Shown here: piece after piece, positions 23,522 to 33,373 of the stretch
How positions within the stretch are numbered: the first letter of the stretch is position 1
Layout: each line of letters opens with the position of its first letter
Source: Thiotrichaceae bacterium
GTDB lineage: Bacteria; Pseudomonadota; Gammaproteobacteria; Beggiatoales; Beggiatoaceae
Length of the DNA stretch: 34,897 nucleotides
Assembly (NCBI GenBank): GCA_026991885.1
Contig: JALXAQ010000247.1
Coordinates: 1 to 34,897, forward strand
Direction of reading: 5' to 3'
Notes under the pieces: model-generated
The model's input: only the letters and a program-made list of their open reading frames with translations
Told to the model about the DNA's origin: nothing
Database searches by the model: none
Made by a program: the position numbers and the translations under genes

Positions 23522-26500
23522 CTAAACCTGTTCCAACTCAATATCAATCCCCAAAGAACGAATCTCCTTCACCAAAACATTAAACGACTCAGGCATCCCC
23601 GCATCCATACGATGATCCCCATCAACGATATTCTTATACATCTGAGTCCGCCCCGTCACATCATCCGACTTCACCGTCAACATCTCCTGCAAAGTATAAG
23701 AAGCCCCATAAGCCTCCAAAGCCCACACTTCCATCTCACCAAAACGCTGACCCCCAAACTGCGCCTTACCCCCCAACGGTTGTTGAGTGACTAAACTATA
23801 AGGCCCCGTTGAACGCGCGTGCATCTTATCATCAACCAAATGATTCAACTTCAACATATACATATAACCGATAGTCACAGGCCGCTCAAAAGCTTCCCCT
23901 GTTCGCCCATCATGCAAAGTCGTCTGAGCACAACTCGGCAAACCCGCCAACTCCAACATTCCCTTAATCTCCGCCTCACTCGCCCCATCAAAAACCGGCG
24001 TCGCCATCGGCACACCACCCCGTAAATTCTTTCCTAATTCCAAAATCTCAGAATCACTAAAAGCCGCCAAATATTCCCGTTTTCCACTCGTATTATAAAC
24101 CTTCTCCAAAAACGCCCGTAACTCCCCAACCTGACGCGCCTCCCACAACTCACCAATCCGCTCACCCAACCCCTTCGCTGCCCACCCCAAATGCGTTTCC
24201 AACACCTGACCAATATTCATCCGCGACGGCACACCCAAAGGATTCAACACAATATCCACCGGCTGCCCTTCCTTGGTATAAGGCATATCCTCAACCGGCA
24301 CAATCATAGACACGACACCCTTATTACCATGCCGCCCCGCCATCTTATCCCCAGGCTGAACACGCCGCTTCACCGCCAAATAAACCTTAACCATTTTCAA
24401 TACGCCCGGCGCCAACTCATCCCCTTTAATCCGCTTCTGCCGTTTTTCCTCATACAAAGCCTCCGCACGCCCTCGCAAATCCTTAACCTGCGCCACAAAA
24501 GACTCGAACTGCGCCTGACGCTTAACATCATCCAAATGAATTTCAAACCACTGATAACGCTTCAAACGGGACAAATACTCCTCACTGAGCACCGAGCCCG
24601 AAATAAAATCCTCCGGCGCACTTAAGGCGACTTGACCAATCAACAACTTCTCGATACGCAAAAACAGATCATTCTCCAAAATACGGCGCTCATCTTCCAA
24701 ATCATTTTTAATCTCCCGCAACGCCGCCTCCTCAATCTTCAAAGCACGCGCATCCTTCTCCAAACCATCACGAGTAAACACCTGAACATCAATCACCGTC
24801 CCCATAGTCCCACCCGAAACCCGCAAAGAACTATCCTTCACATCCGACGCTTTTTCACCAAAAATGGCCCGCAACAACTTCTCTTCCGGCGTTAACTGAG
24901 TCTCTCCCTTGGGCGTTACCTTACCCACCAAAATATCCCCCGGCTTCACCTGCGCCCCAACAGACACAATACCAGACTCATCCAAATCCCTCAAAGCCGC
25001 CTCAGCCACATTCGGAATATCCGCCGTAATCTCCTCGGGACCCATCTTAGTATCCCGCGCCAAACAAGTCATTTCCACAATATGAATCGAAGTAAAGCGA
25101 TCCTCAAGCGCCACCCGCTCCGAAATCAGAATCGAATCTTCAAAGTTATACCCATTCCAAGGCATAAACGCGACCAACATATTTTGCCCAAGCGCCAACT
25201 CACCCAAATCCGTCGCCGGACCATCCGCCAACACATCACCTTTACAAATCCGATCACCCTGCTTAACCAACGGCTTCTGATTAATACAAGTATTTTGATT
25301 CGATCTCACATATTTGATCAAATTATAAATATCCACCCCACCCTCACCCTCACTCGCCACCTCATCATCATTTACCCGCACCACAATACGCGCCGCATCC
25401 ACCGAATCGACAATACCACCGCGCCGCGCCACCACGGTCACTCCTGAATCGACTGCCACCGCCCGCTCCATCCCAGTCCCCACCAAAGGCTTTTGGGCAC
25501 ACAAAGTCGGCACCGCCTGCCGCTGCATATTAGACCCCATCAAAGCCCGATTAGCATCATCATGCTCCAAAAAAGGAATCAAAGAAGCCCCCACCGACAC
25601 AATTTGTCGAGGCGACACATCCATATAATTTACCTTATCCCTCGGCACCGCTGTCACATCACTTTCATATCGTACCGGGATCATATCTTCACTTAAAAAA
25701 CCGTCCTCATCAAAAGGCGTATTCGCCTGTGCAATCGCAAAACTCGACTCTTCAATTGCCGACAAATAATCCACCTGCTCAGTCAGTCGACCATTTTCCA
25801 CCCGACGATAAGGCGTTTCCAAAAAACCATAATGATTCATACGCGCATAAACGGCCAAAGAATTAATCAAACCAATATTTGGCCCTTCAGGCGTCTCAAT
25901 CGGACACACACGCCCATAATGCGTCGGATGTACATCACGCACCTCAAACCCCGCCCGTTCCCGCGTCAAGCCCCCTGGTCCCAAAGCCGAAATACGACGC
26001 TTATGCGTTATCTCCGACAAAGGATTATTCTGATCCATAAACTGAGACAATTGACTCGAACCAAAAAACTCCCGAATTGCCGCCGACACAGGCTTAGCAT
26101 TAATCAATTCCTGCGGCATATAACCCTCAGCCTCGGCCAAATTCAAACGCTCCTTTACAGCCCGCTCAACCCGCACCAATCCAATACGAAACTGATTCTC
26201 GGTCATTTCCCCCACACTACGAATCCGACGATTACCCAAATGATCAATATCATCTATCGCGCCCGTTCCATTACGAATATCGAGCAAAGTGCGTAAAACC
26301 GCCAAAATATCTTCCGTGGACAACACCCCAGGACCCGTCAACTCTTCACGCCCAATCCGACGATTAAACTTCATTCGCCCCACTGCCGATAAATCATAAC
26401 GCTCCTCATTGAAAAACAAATTATGAAATAACATCTCAGCCGCTTCAGCCGTTGGGGGCTCACCCGGGCGCATCATACGATAAATTTCTATTTGAGCTTC

Positions 26501-27622
26501 TAAAGGCGAAGTTGTCGAATCCAATAACAATGTATCTGAGATCACCGGCAAACGCTTCAAGTCATTGATATATAAAGTCTCAAATCCATCCACCTCATGC
26601 TCTAACAACAACTGAAGGTTCTCCTCAGTCAACTCCTCATTCCCTTTAATAAGCACTTCACCTGTACTAGGAGAAAGCACATCATGGGCTAATCTTTGAC
26701 CCAATAAAAACGATTCAAAATGCCCTTCTTCTTGCTGCACCAAAGAAATTTTTTGCTCTGTAATCCCTTCAGTTTCTAATTTTTTTAAATGCTTAGAAGT
26801 CACACGCCGCCCTGACTCCACAATCAGGCCACCTTCAGCATCCTTAATATCAAAAGGCGCGACTTCCTCTTTCAAATGTTCAAAATTTAAAACAATAAAA
26901 AAATCACGACCGATTCGCTTAATACGATGCGTCTCAAAAAATTCTTTCAAAATTTGCTCATTTGAAAAGCCCAAAGCCCGCAACAAAATCGTTGCATACA
27001 ATTTGCGCCGCCTATCAATCCGCACAAACAAACAATCTTTATGATCAAATTCAAAATCTAACCAAGAGCCGCGATAAGGAATCACCCGCGCCATAAACAA
27101 TATTTTACCGGAAGAATGCGTTTTTCCCTTATCATGATCAAAAAACACGCCAGGTGAACGATGCAATTGAGAAACAACCACACGCTCTGTCCCATTAATC
27201 ACAAAAGTCCCATTTTTAGTCATTAATGGCATTTCGCCCAAATAAACTTCTTGTTCCTTAATATCTTTAACTGACTGATTTTTAGATTCCTTGTCATACA
27301 ACACCAAACGCAAAATCACTCTAAGGCTCGCCCCATAATTCATTCCCCGCTGTTGACATTCTTTAACATCAAACTGAGGAAGACTGAGACGATAACTGAC
27401 ATATTCAAGGCTTGCATTACCGGAAAAACTTTTAATCGGAAAAACAGACCTAAAGGCGGCATGTAAACCAACATTTTTTCGTTGTTCGGGGGGAATTTCG
27501 ATTTGTAAAAACTTTTTATAAGAATCAAGTTGAATGGCAAGCAAATAGGGCACATCTAAGACGCTTGGCAGCTTACCAAAATCTTTACGGATACGTTTTT
27601 TTTCTGTGAAGGAATAATTCAT
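23522..27622 (-). CDS. rpoB: RNA polymerase beta subunit
   Basis: 1366 aa (E. coli 1342). The rifampicin pocket segment [20 protein letters not shown] is wild-type at the Asp, His and Ser positions that mutate in resistance, so sensitivity is predicted. The active-site motif [17 protein letters not shown] and the C-terminal [15 protein letters not shown] are intact. ATG 27622 starts [17 protein letters not shown], as in gammaproteobacterial RpoB, but has no clear ribosome site. The 388 bp upstream to rplL, normally the attenuation and RNase-processing region, are filled by repeats. Confidence 0.98.
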   Translation of the reverse strand: MNYSFTEKKRIRKDFGKLPSVLDVPYLLAIQLDSYKKFLQIEIPPEQRKNVGLHAAFRSVFPIKSFSGNASLEYVSYRLSLPQFDVKECQQRGMNYGASLRVILRLVLYDKESKNQSVKDIKEQEVYLGEMPLMTKNGTFVINGTERVVVSQLHRSPGVFFDHDKGKTHSSGKILFMARVIPYRGSWLDFEFDHKDCLFVRIDRRRKLYATILLRALGFSNEQILKEFFETHRIKRIGRDFFIVLNFEHLKEEVAPFDIKDAEGGLIVESGRRVTSKHLKKLETEGITEQKISLVQQEEGHFESFLLGQRLAHDVLSPSTGEVLIKGNEELTEENLQLLLEHEVDGFETLYINDLKRLPVISDTLLLDSTTSPLEAQIEIYRMMRPGEPPTAEAAEMLFHNLFFNEERYDLSAVGRMKFNRRIGREELTGPGVLSTEDILAVLRTLLDIRNGTGAIDDIDHLGNRRIRSVGEMTENQFRIGLVRVERAVKERLNLAEAEGYMPQELINAKPVSAAIREFFGSSQLSQFMDQNNPLSEITHKRRISALGPGGLTRERAGFEVRDVHPTHYGRVCPIETPEGPNIGLINSLAVYARMNHYGFLETPYRRVENGRLTEQVDYLSAIEESSFAIAQANTPFDEDGFLSEDMIPVRYESDVTAVPRDKVNYMDVSPRQIVSVGASLIPFLEHDDANRALMGSNMQRQAVPTLCAQKPLVGTGMERAVAVDSGVTVVARRGGIVDSVDAARIVVRVNDDEVASEGEGGVDIYNLIKYVRSNQNTCINQKPLVKQGDRICKGDVLADGPATDLGELALGQNMLVAFMPWNGYNFEDSILISERVALEDRFTSIHIVEMTCLARDTKMGPEEITADIPNVAEAALRDLDESGIVSVGAQVKPGDILVGKVTPKGETQLTPEEKLLRAIFGEKASDVKDSSLRVSGGTMGTVIDVQVFTRDGLEKDARALKIEEAALREIKNDLEDERRILENDLFLRIEKLLIGQVALSAPEDFISGSVLSEEYLSRLKRYQWFEIHLDDVKRQAQFESFVAQVKDLRGRAEALYEEKRQKRIKGDELAPGVLKMVKVYLAVKRRVQPGDKMAGRHGNKGVVSMIVPVEDMPYTKEGQPVDIVLNPLGVPSRMNIGQVLETHLGWAAKGLGERIGELWEARQVGELRAFLEKVYNTSGKREYLAAFSDSEILELGKNLRGGVPMATPVFDGASEAEIKGMLELAGLPSCAQTTLHDGRTGEAFERPVTIGYMYMLKLNHLVDDKMHARSTGPYSLVTQQPLGGKAQFGGQRFGEMEVWALEAYGASYTLQEMLTVKSDDVTGRTQMYKNIVDGDHRMDAGMPESFNVLVKEIRSLGIDIELEQV

Positions 27623-27747
27623 GATTCAATTATCAGGCGTTGAGATGGGATATTCGGGAATAACAAAAATGAATTGAATTGAAATCTAACTAAGATTCGA
27701 CGCAGAGCGTCGCTGCCTGCATGATCTCCGCTTCGCTCCGTTACTTC

Positions 27748-27895
27748 GTTTCCCACGCTGAGCGTCAATGCCATTAAGTTAAGGGCTGACACGCAGGTCA
27801 GCCCCTACCAAACCCCACGTATTTCGTGGCTGTAGGGGCGAACCTGCGTGTTCGCCCTGGCTTAACTTAATGGCATTGACGCTGAGCGTGGGAAC
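27748..27895. repeat. 148-bp palindrome of REP and composite repeats before rpoB
   Basis: The outer arms (TTCCCACGCTGAGCGTC ... and its complement ending GCGTGGGAA) agree at about 34 of 35 positions and continue through GCCATTAAGTTAAG. The inner part has GGGCTGACACGCAGGTCAGC and GGGGCGAACCTGCGTGTTCG, each a small hairpin. A further REP-like piece precedes it at about 27697-27745. No coding frame is credible from 27623 to 28010. Confidence 0.8.
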
Positions 27896-27910
27896 GAGAA
27901 AAAGCTTAAG

Positions 27911-27953
27911 CTTATCTTTATCTTTTTCTTTTTCTTTTTCTTTTTCTTTTTTT
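27911..27953. repeat. CTTTTT hexamer tract
   Basis: Near-perfect tandem CTTTTT units, preceded by two CTTTAT units, in the rplL-rpoB spacer. On the transcribed minus strand it is a run of A and G. Such tracts vary by slippage. Confidence 0.8.
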
Positions 27954-28010
27954 TGAAATCCGTTTATTCCCCAAATCCGTTGTACTAGAATTTTGAAGAA
28001 TTAGAACGAC

Positions 28011-28394
28011 TTACTTAATCTCAGCAGAGCCACCGGCTTCCTCAAGTTCAGCCTTAATCTTCTCCGCCTCCTCCTTGGGCACAGCCTCCTTAACAACGGA
28101 CGGCACAGCCATAACTAAATCCTTAGCCTCCTTCAAACCAAGCCCAGTGATGGCACGAATGACCTTAATCACTCCAACCTTCTTCTCACCAAAGCTTGTC
28201 AAAGTAACGGTGAACTCCGTTTGTACCTCTTCAGGCTCAGCCCCATCGCCCCCTCCTGTAGCGACCGGACCAGCGGCGACCGCTGCGGCGGCGGACACGC
28301 CAAATTTCTCTTCCATCGCCTTAATGAGGTCCACAACTTCCATCACGGTCATACCAGCGATGGTTTCTAAAATATCTTCTTTGGCTACTGCCAT
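28011..28394 (-). CDS. rplL: 50S ribosomal protein L7/L12
   Basis: 127 aa. The N-terminal dimerisation helices ([20 protein letters not shown]) are followed by the Ala/Gly-rich hinge ([19 protein letters not shown]) and the C-terminal factor-binding domain ([20 protein letters not shown]). It forms the ribosomal stalk that recruits EF-Tu and EF-G. AAGGAG precedes ATG 28394. It follows rplJ after 22 bp. Confidence 0.97.
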   Translation of the reverse strand: MAVAKEDILETIAGMTVMEVVDLIKAMEEKFGVSAAAAVAAGPVATGGGDGAEPEEVQTEFTVTLTSFGEKKVGVIKVIRAITGLGLKEAKDLVMAVPSVVKEAVPKEEAEKIKAELEEAGGSAEIK

Positions 28395-28416
28395 TCTGAC
28401 TAACTCCTTTCCTTTA

Positions 28417-28941
28417 TTAATTGGATTTGCTATCGCGTACTGCTGCTATTGTACGAACCAGTTTTGCATGAGGTTCAGCCATGGTGCGTACCAGTTGAGT
28501 GATAGGTGCTTGCATCACCGACATCAACATACTAATCGCCTCAGAATAAGTCGGCAACTTAGCCACCTGAGTAATATCAGAAGCACTCAACAACTGACCA
28601 CCCAAGGCGATACTTTTTACAACTAATTTGTCATGAGACTTAGCAAACTCACTAATCACACGCGCTGCGGCGCCTGGCTCATTCATAGAAAAAGCCAAAA
28701 AAACAGGCCCCACTAAGGTGCCTTGTAAACACTCAAAATCAGTATTTAAAACAGCACGCCGTGCCAAAGTATTTTTCACAACACGAAGAGAAACATCCTC
28801 AGTTCGCGCCTTTTGACGTAGCTCTGTCACATCAGCCACACTTAACCCACGATATTCCGCCACAATGGCAGAATGAGCGCGACGGGCGACCTCATTCACA
28901 TTAGCAACAATCGCTCGCTTATCATCAATCGACAGCGGCAT
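28417..28941 (-). CDS. rplJ: 50S ribosomal protein L10
   Basis: 174 aa; base of the L7/L12 stalk. [35 protein letters not shown] and a C-terminal helix that binds L12 dimers are all present. AAGGAGA stands 6 nt before ATG 28941. In gammaproteobacteria L10-L12 represses its own translation through the leader RNA; a matching leader lies upstream. It is 20-30 codons longer at neither end than the usual 165-aa protein in any unusual way. Confidence 0.97.
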   Translation of the reverse strand: MPLSIDDKRAIVANVNEVARRAHSAIVAEYRGLSVADVTELRQKARTEDVSLRVVKNTLARRAVLNTDFECLQGTLVGPVFLAFSMNEPGAAARVISEFAKSHDKLVVKSIALGGQLLSASDITQVAKLPTYSEAISMLMSVMQAPITQLVRTMAEPHAKLVRTIAAVRDSKSN

Positions 28942-28949
28942 TCACGCTC

Positions 28950-29040
28950 TCCTTTAAAAAAAATAGACGCAAAACCAAAAAGGTCTTACCATCTGCGTAG
29001 GAATTACACCCAAACAGAAACCTACGGTCTAAGATGACTA
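28950..29040 (-). promoter_or_regulatory. probable L10 leader (autoregulatory mRNA structure)
   Basis: The 101-nt rplA-rplJ spacer, read on the minus strand, contains AGACCGTAGG ... CCTACGCAGATGGT. The CGTAGG/CCTACG stem with flanking AGACC and CAGA-GGT bases is what the L10-leader family looks like: a binding site for the L10-L12 complex. Exact ends are approximate. Confidence 0.6.
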
Positions 29041-29042
29041 GC

Positions 29043-29732
29043 TCAAAAACTAGTCAGTTCCACTGCAATACCGGGACCCATTGTGCTCGAAACCGTCACC
29101 TTCTTCAAAAAAACACCTTTAGAAGTACTGGGCTTCGCTTTCTGCAAAGAGGCAATCAAAACTTGTAAATTATCACGCAAGGCTTCGCTTGAAAAGGAAA
29201 TATTCCCCAATCCACAATGAACAATACCGCTTTTATCAGCACGAAAACGCACCTGCCCTGCTTTGGCATTTTTAACGGCAGTCACGACATCCGGTGTCAC
29301 CGTACCCACTTTTGGATTCGGCATCAATCCACGCGGCCCTAATATCTTACCTAATCGCCCCACGACGCGCATGGCATCTGGAGAGGCAATCACAACGTCG
29401 AAATCCAAAAATCCGCCCTGAATCCGCTCAGCGAGATCTTCAAAGCCAACAATATCAGCACCCGCCGCTTCAGCAGCACTGGCATTATCTCCTTGCGTAA
29501 AGACGGCCACCCGTATATTTTTTCCGGTGCCATGGGGCAAAACAGTCGATCCCCGTACCACTTGATCAGACTTACGCGGATCAACGCCTAAATTAACACT
29601 GACATCGACCGACTCAACAAATTTGGCCGGGGGAAAGGACTTTAATAATTCAAACGCTTCAAGCACGGGATAAAATTGTCCGGGCTGTAATCGCTCATTA
29701 ATCGCTTTCATGCGTTTAGATTGCTTTGCCAT
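29043..29732 (-). CDS. rplA: 50S ribosomal protein L1
   Basis: 229 aa, as in E. coli (234). [13 protein letters not shown] at the start, [20 protein letters not shown] and [20 protein letters not shown] mark the two domains that bind 23S rRNA at the E site. Its ATG directly abuts the rplK stop codon, so translation is coupled, and L1 normally represses the rplK-rplA message. Confidence 0.97.
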   Translation of the reverse strand: MAKQSKRMKAINERLQPGQFYPVLEAFELLKSFPPAKFVESVDVSVNLGVDPRKSDQVVRGSTVLPHGTGKNIRVAVFTQGDNASAAEAAGADIVGFEDLAERIQGGFLDFDVVIASPDAMRVVGRLGKILGPRGLMPNPKVGTVTPDVVTAVKNAKAGQVRFRADKSGIVHCGLGNISFSSEALRDNLQVLIASLQKAKPSTSKGVFLKKVTVSSTMGPGIAVELTSF

Positions 29733-30164
29733 TTAAAGCCCCTCCACTTCAATGCCTATACTCCGCGCACTACCGGCAATAGTACGCACCGCAGCATCCA
29801 TATTGGAGGCTGTCAAATCGGGCATTTTCGCACTTGCGATCTCTTCAACTTGTCCCCGTGTCACTTTGCCTACTTTATGCGTATGAGGCGTTGGACTTCC
29901 TTTATCAAGCCCCGCCGCTTTTTTTAACAAAATAGAAGCCGGCGGCGTTTTAATAATAAAAGTAAAACTGCGATCAGAATAGACCGTAATAATAACAGGG
30001 GTAGGCAAACCCGCCTCAAGATGTTGAGTTTGTGCATTAAATGCTTTACAAAACTCCATGATCTGGAGTCCATGTTGACCCAGTGCTGGACCAACGGGCG
30101 GACTGGGATTAGCCTGTCCTGCTTTGACTTGTAATTTAATATAGGCTTGAACTTTTTTTGCCAT
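29733..30164 (-). CDS. rplK: 50S ribosomal protein L11
   Basis: 143 aa, canonical length. The N-terminal domain ([20 protein letters not shown] then GPALGQHGL) and the rRNA-binding C-terminal domain ([18 protein letters not shown]) are intact. It binds the GTPase-associated centre and is needed for RelA activation. It lies 48 bp after nusG. Confidence 0.97.
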   Translation of the reverse strand: MAKKVQAYIKLQVKAGQANPSPPVGPALGQHGLQIMEFCKAFNAQTQHLEAGLPTPVIITVYSDRSFTFIIKTPPASILLKKAAGLDKGSPTPHTHKVGKVTRGQVEEIASAKMPDLTASNMDAAVRTIAGSARSIGIEVEGL

Positions 30165-30212
30165 AACAAAAACCTTGTTGGGTGCAAACGCTTTTTTAAC
30201 AAAGCTCCCCGC

Positions 30213-30803
30213 TTATTCTTTTTCAACTTCCCCAAAACCCAATTCCACCGGGGTATGACGACCTAAAATTCGTACCGCCACACTCAAGCGATTTTTATCA
30301 TAATCGACTTCCTCAACCGCCCCTCTACAATCGGTGAAAGGCCCATCAATCACACGCACCACTTCTCCCACTTCAAATAATATTTTAGGACGAGGCTTAG
30401 AAGCGCCTTCTTCAATACGCTGTAAAATCGCATCAGCTTCTTTGTCGGAAATGGGGGCAGGGCGCTCTTGAGTACCACCAATGAAAGATAAGACTTTAGG
30501 AACACTCTTAACTAAATGCCAAATTTCATCCCTTAATGGCAAAGGCTCGCCATTATCATCCATCTGCTGATTATCGACCTCGTTCATGTCCATCTGCACG
30601 AGGAGATAACATGGGAATAATTTACGATCACTTTTACGCTTATGCCCGCCGCGCATTTCAACAATTTCTTCGGTTGGCACTAAAACTTCGCCAAAAGACT
30701 TTTTCAATTCGCTACGAGACAAAGCGATTCTTTCTTCAAGAGAACGCTTAACCGATTTCTCGAATCCAGAATAGGCTTGCACAACATACCAGCGCAAAGC
30801 CAT
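30213..30803 (-). CDS. nusG: transcription elongation factor NusG, with a loop insertion
   Basis: 196 aa against 181 in E. coli. The NGN domain starts [20 protein letters not shown] and includes [15 protein letters not shown]. Compared with E. coli, about 17 acidic residues are inserted ([18 protein letters not shown], roughly 77-94) before [16 protein letters not shown]. The KOW domain [20 protein letters not shown] and the C-terminal strand [11 protein letters not shown] are normal. NusG binds the beta' clamp, raises processivity and couples to Rho and ribosomes. It starts 3 bp after secE. Confidence 0.95.
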   Translation of the reverse strand: MALRWYVVQAYSGFEKSVKRSLEERIALSRSELKKSFGEVLVPTEEIVEMRGGHKRKSDRKLFPCYLLVQMDMNEVDNQQMDDNGEPLPLRDEIWHLVKSVPKVLSFIGGTQERPAPISDKEADAILQRIEEGASKPRPKILFEVGEVVRVIDGPFTDCRGAVEEVDYDKNRLSVAVRILGRHTPVELGFGEVEKE

Positions 30804-30806
30804 AAT

Positions 30807-31187
30807 CTATCCTCCCTGACCGGTAAATAATTTCACTAACCAAAGTAAAATGCTATCCAATGCCCAAATAATGAATGCGACCAATACAACCATGACAAGA
30901 ACAACACCTGTCATATGTAAGGTTTCTTTACGTGTAGGCCAAACGACCCGACGGACTTCAAGATGAGTTTCTTGCAGAAAATTTATAGTAGAATGACCTT
31001 TTTCAGTGTTAGCAGCAAAAAAGGTAGCAACACCGATCACAGCAATTAAACTAATGACTCGCAAGAGTAAGGAATGTTCGGCAAAATAATAGAATCCGAT
31101 GATACCGGCACTGAGCAACAGTATCACCAAGAACCATTTGAAAATATCTAGACTGGAAGAGACGGAACTATCCGTTTTTGTACTCAT
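30807..31187 (-). CDS. secE: preprotein translocase subunit SecE
   Basis: 126 aa with three membrane segments (about 16-32, 37-54 and 95-117), the long gammaproteobacterial form as in E. coli (127 aa). The conserved amphipathic part is FLQETHLEVRRVVWPTRKET, just before the last segment. It clamps SecY in the inner membrane. It is translated from ATG 31187, 23 bp after the tRNA-Trp gene. Confidence 0.95.
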   Translation of the reverse strand: MSTKTDSSVSSSLDIFKWFLVILLLSAGIIGFYYFAEHSLLLRVISLIAVIGVATFFAANTEKGHSTINFLQETHLEVRRVVWPTRKETLHMTGVVLVMVVLVAFIIWALDSILLWLVKLFTGQGG

Positions 31188-31209
31188 TATTGAATTTAAC
31201 TAAAATAAA

Positions 31210-31285
31210 TGGCAGGACAGGAGGGAATCGAACCCCCAACCCCGTAGTTTGGAGCCACGTGCTCTGCCAATTGAGCTACTGTCCT
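31210..31285 (-). tRNA. tRNA-Trp (CCA anticodon)
   Basis: 76 nt including an encoded CCA. The acceptor AGGACAG pairs with CTGTCCT, with G73 as discriminator; the anticodon loop CTCCAAA gives CCA; the T loop has GGTTCGATTCC. Position between tuf and secE is common in gammaproteobacteria. Confidence 0.96.
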
Positions 31286-31311
31286 AGAAATAAACTGCTA
31301 GAGTGGATTAA

Positions 31312-31359
31312 GCGCAGGGTATCCTCCTGCGCGTAGTACTACAGCCTCCCAGAGGAGGC
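31312..31359 (-). other. two hairpins between tuf and tRNA-Trp
   Basis: GCGCAGG/CCTGCGC (31312-31318 with 31326-31332) and GCCTCC/GGAGGC (31344-31349 with 31354-31359, 4-nt loop). No T-run follows either, so they more likely protect or mark processing of the tuf mRNA end than terminate it fully. Confidence 0.5.
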
Positions 31360-31363
31360 ACGA

Positions 31364-32554
31364 CTATTCAATTACCTTAGAGACAACACCCGCACCGACG
31401 GTACGCCCACCTTCACGAATAGCAAAGCGCAACCCTTCTTCCATGGCAATCGGCGCGATCAATTTAACCACCATTTTAACGTTATCCCCCGGCATGACCA
31501 TTTCCACACCTTCTGGCAGATCACATGATCCCGTCACATCCGTGGTACGGAAATAAAACTGAGGACGATATCCATTAAAGAACGGGGTATGCCGCCCGCC
31601 TTCATCTTTCGACAAGACGTACACTTCGCACTCAAAATGCGTATGAGGCGTAATTGTACCTGGCTTAGCCAGCACTTGACCACGCTCCACTTCAGTACGC
31701 TTAGTACCACGCAGCAAAACGCCAATGTTATCGCCAGCAACGCCCTCATCAAGCAACTTACGGAACATTTCTACGCCGGTGCAAATCGTTTTAGTGGTAT
31801 CACGGATACCGACGATTTCGATTTCCTCACCGACTTTGACTTTACCACGATCGACACGTCCCGTGACCACGGTACCACGTCCAGAAATAGAAAAAACATC
31901 CTCAATGGGCATCAAAAATGGCCGTTCGATATCGCGTTTCGGCTCAGGGATGTACGCATCCATCTCATCGAGCAATTTATAAATCGAAGGAATACCAATC
32001 TCACTGGTATCACCTTCCAAAGCTTTCAGGGCCGATCCGATTACGATCGGCGTATCATCACCAGGAAAGTCATAACTATCCAACAATTCGCGGACTTCCA
32101 TTTCCACCAATTCTAGCAATTCTTCATCGTCAACCATGTCAGCCTTATTCATATACACGACAATATAAGGCACACCGACTTGGCGGGCTAACAATATATG
32201 CTCACGGGTTTGGGGCATTGGGCCATCTGCGGCGGACACAACTAAAATGGCACCATCCATCTGAGCGGCACCCGTAATCATGTTTTTAATATAGTCAGCA
32301 TGTCCGGGGCAATCCACATGGGCATAGTGACGAGTATCTGATTGATATTCGACGTGGGCCGTAGCGATAGTGATACCACGCGCTTTTTCTTCAGGCGCAT
32401 TATCAATCTGGTCATAAGCCTTAAATTCGCCACCATGCTTTTCTGCCATGCACTTGGTCATGGCTGCTGTTAAAGTGGTCTTACCATGATCAACGTGACC
32501 TATTGTGCCGACATTTATATGCGGTTTACTGCGATCAAATTTTTCCTTGGACAT
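31364..32554 (-). CDS. tuf: elongation factor Tu
   Basis: 396 aa (E. coli 394). The G1 loop is GHVDHGKT (19-26), the DCPGHADY switch II and NKAD motifs are intact, and the C-terminal domains 2 and 3 follow ([20 protein letters not shown]). It delivers aminoacyl-tRNA to the ribosome. It is the protein gene at the end of a four-tRNA transcript, equivalent to E. coli tufB by context; whether a second tuf copy exists cannot be seen here. Confidence 0.98.
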   Translation of the reverse strand: MSKEKFDRSKPHINVGTIGHVDHGKTTLTAAMTKCMAEKHGGEFKAYDQIDNAPEEKARGITIATAHVEYQSDTRHYAHVDCPGHADYIKNMITGAAQMDGAILVVSAADGPMPQTREHILLARQVGVPYIVVYMNKADMVDDEELLELVEMEVRELLDSYDFPGDDTPIVIGSALKALEGDTSEIGIPSIYKLLDEMDAYIPEPKRDIERPFLMPIEDVFSISGRGTVVTGRVDRGKVKVGEEIEIVGIRDTTKTICTGVEMFRKLLDEGVAGDNIGVLLRGTKRTEVERGQVLAKPGTITPHTHFECEVYVLSKDEGGRHTPFFNGYRPQFYFRTTDVTGSCDLPEGVEMVMPGDNVKMVVKLIAPIAMEEGLRFAIREGGRTVGAGVVSKVIE

Positions 32555-32597
32555 TGTTTTAAGCCTTTATAAACTATACTCTTTTAAATATTTATTA

Positions 32598-32672
32598 TGG
32601 AGCCGCAAGCGAGAATCGGACTCGCGCCCTTCTCCTTACCAAGGAGACGCTCTACCACTGAGCTACTGCGGC
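32598..32672 (-). tRNA. tRNA-Thr (GGT anticodon)
   Basis: 75 nt with encoded CCA. The acceptor GCCGCAG pairs with TTGCGGC (one G.T), with T73; the anticodon stem TCTCC/GGAGA holds TTGGTAA, anticodon GGT. It lies 43 bp before tuf, as thrT before tufB in E. coli. Confidence 0.95.
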
Positions 32673-32783
32673 TTAAATTGATTTACTTATCCCACCGTTC
32701 TCTTACTTAAAAACGCCAAATCCACCTAATAAGTGGTTTGGATATGTTTAAGGTCCTCTATTCTATTAAAACTCATTTAGATT

Positions 32784-32859
32784 TGGAGCGGGCGAAGGGG
32801 TTCGAACCCTCGACAGTTGGCTTGGAAGGCCAATACTCTACCATCTGAGTTACACCCGC
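32784..32859 (-). tRNA. tRNA-Gly (TCC anticodon)
   Basis: 76 nt with encoded CCA. The acceptor GCGGGTG pairs with CGCCCGC (one T.G), T73; the anticodon loop CTTCCAA gives TCC; T loop GGTTCGAACCC. It matches glyT in position. Confidence 0.95.
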
Positions 32860-32870
32860 ATTTGTTGGAT

Positions 32871-32953
32871 TGGAGGGAGGAGGATTTGAACCTCCGTAGG
32901 CGCAAGCCAACAGATTTACAGTCTGCCCCCTTTAACCACTCGGGCATCCCTCC
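32871..32953 (-). tRNA. tRNA-Tyr (GTA anticodon), copy without encoded CCA
   Basis: 83 nt to the discriminator A73. The acceptor GGAGGGA pairs with TCCCTCC; the loop ACTGTAAAT gives GTA; a long variable arm is present, as in bacterial tRNA-Tyr. The next bases are ATCC, so CCA must be added enzymatically, unlike the neighbouring copy. Confidence 0.94.
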
Positions 32954-33024
32954 TGAGTTATAAATATATATATATATATAATAATTAATAAAGATGAGTT
33001 TAATAAAAGGCTCTTTGATTTAAG

Positions 33025-33110
33025 TGGTGGAGGGAGGAGGATTTGAACCTCCGTAGGCGCAAGCCAACAGATTTACAGTCTGCCCCCTTTAACCACTCGG
33101 GCATCCCTCC
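33025..33110 (-). tRNA. tRNA-Tyr (GTA anticodon), copy with encoded CCA
   Basis: 86 nt. The 83-nt body is identical to the gene at 32871-32953; here A73 is followed by CCA. It is the first gene of the tRNA-tuf transcript. A TA dinucleotide tract (about 32962-32979) separates the two copies. Confidence 0.95.
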
Positions 33111-33124
33111 AAAAAGAGCCGTGC

Positions 33125-33153
33125 ATTATGAACACCTTTAATCAGGATGTCAA
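33125..33153 (-). promoter_or_regulatory. sigma70 promoter of the tRNA-tuf operon
   Basis: On the minus strand: TTGACA (33148-33153), exactly 17 nt, then CATAAT (33125-33130), followed by GCACGGCTC. The GC-rich discriminator is typical of stable-RNA promoters under stringent control. The first tRNA starts 15 bp beyond the -10 box. Confidence 0.85.
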
Positions 33154-33373
33154 CCCCTAAATGCCATTTTTTTTATTTTTTTATTTTTATTTTCTCAGAA
33201 TCGGTCGCTAGCTATCACAAAATATTAGGTTTAATCTACTGTTTTATAAGTTAATTTACGAACTGTCGGCTAAGTGGGCAAACAAATTGCAGCGCTTAAA
33301 AAAAGCGCAAATCCCTGTGGAGACTTTTACTTTTTCCGGTGACTATTATTCGCTGCCCCCGCGCCGGTTAATT

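Noticed and set aside
19663-26296. Many plus-strand frames rich in His, Arg, Thr and Leu opposite rpoC and rpoB
   Set aside because: Low-complexity shadows of strongly conserved genes; no ribosome sites and no domain.
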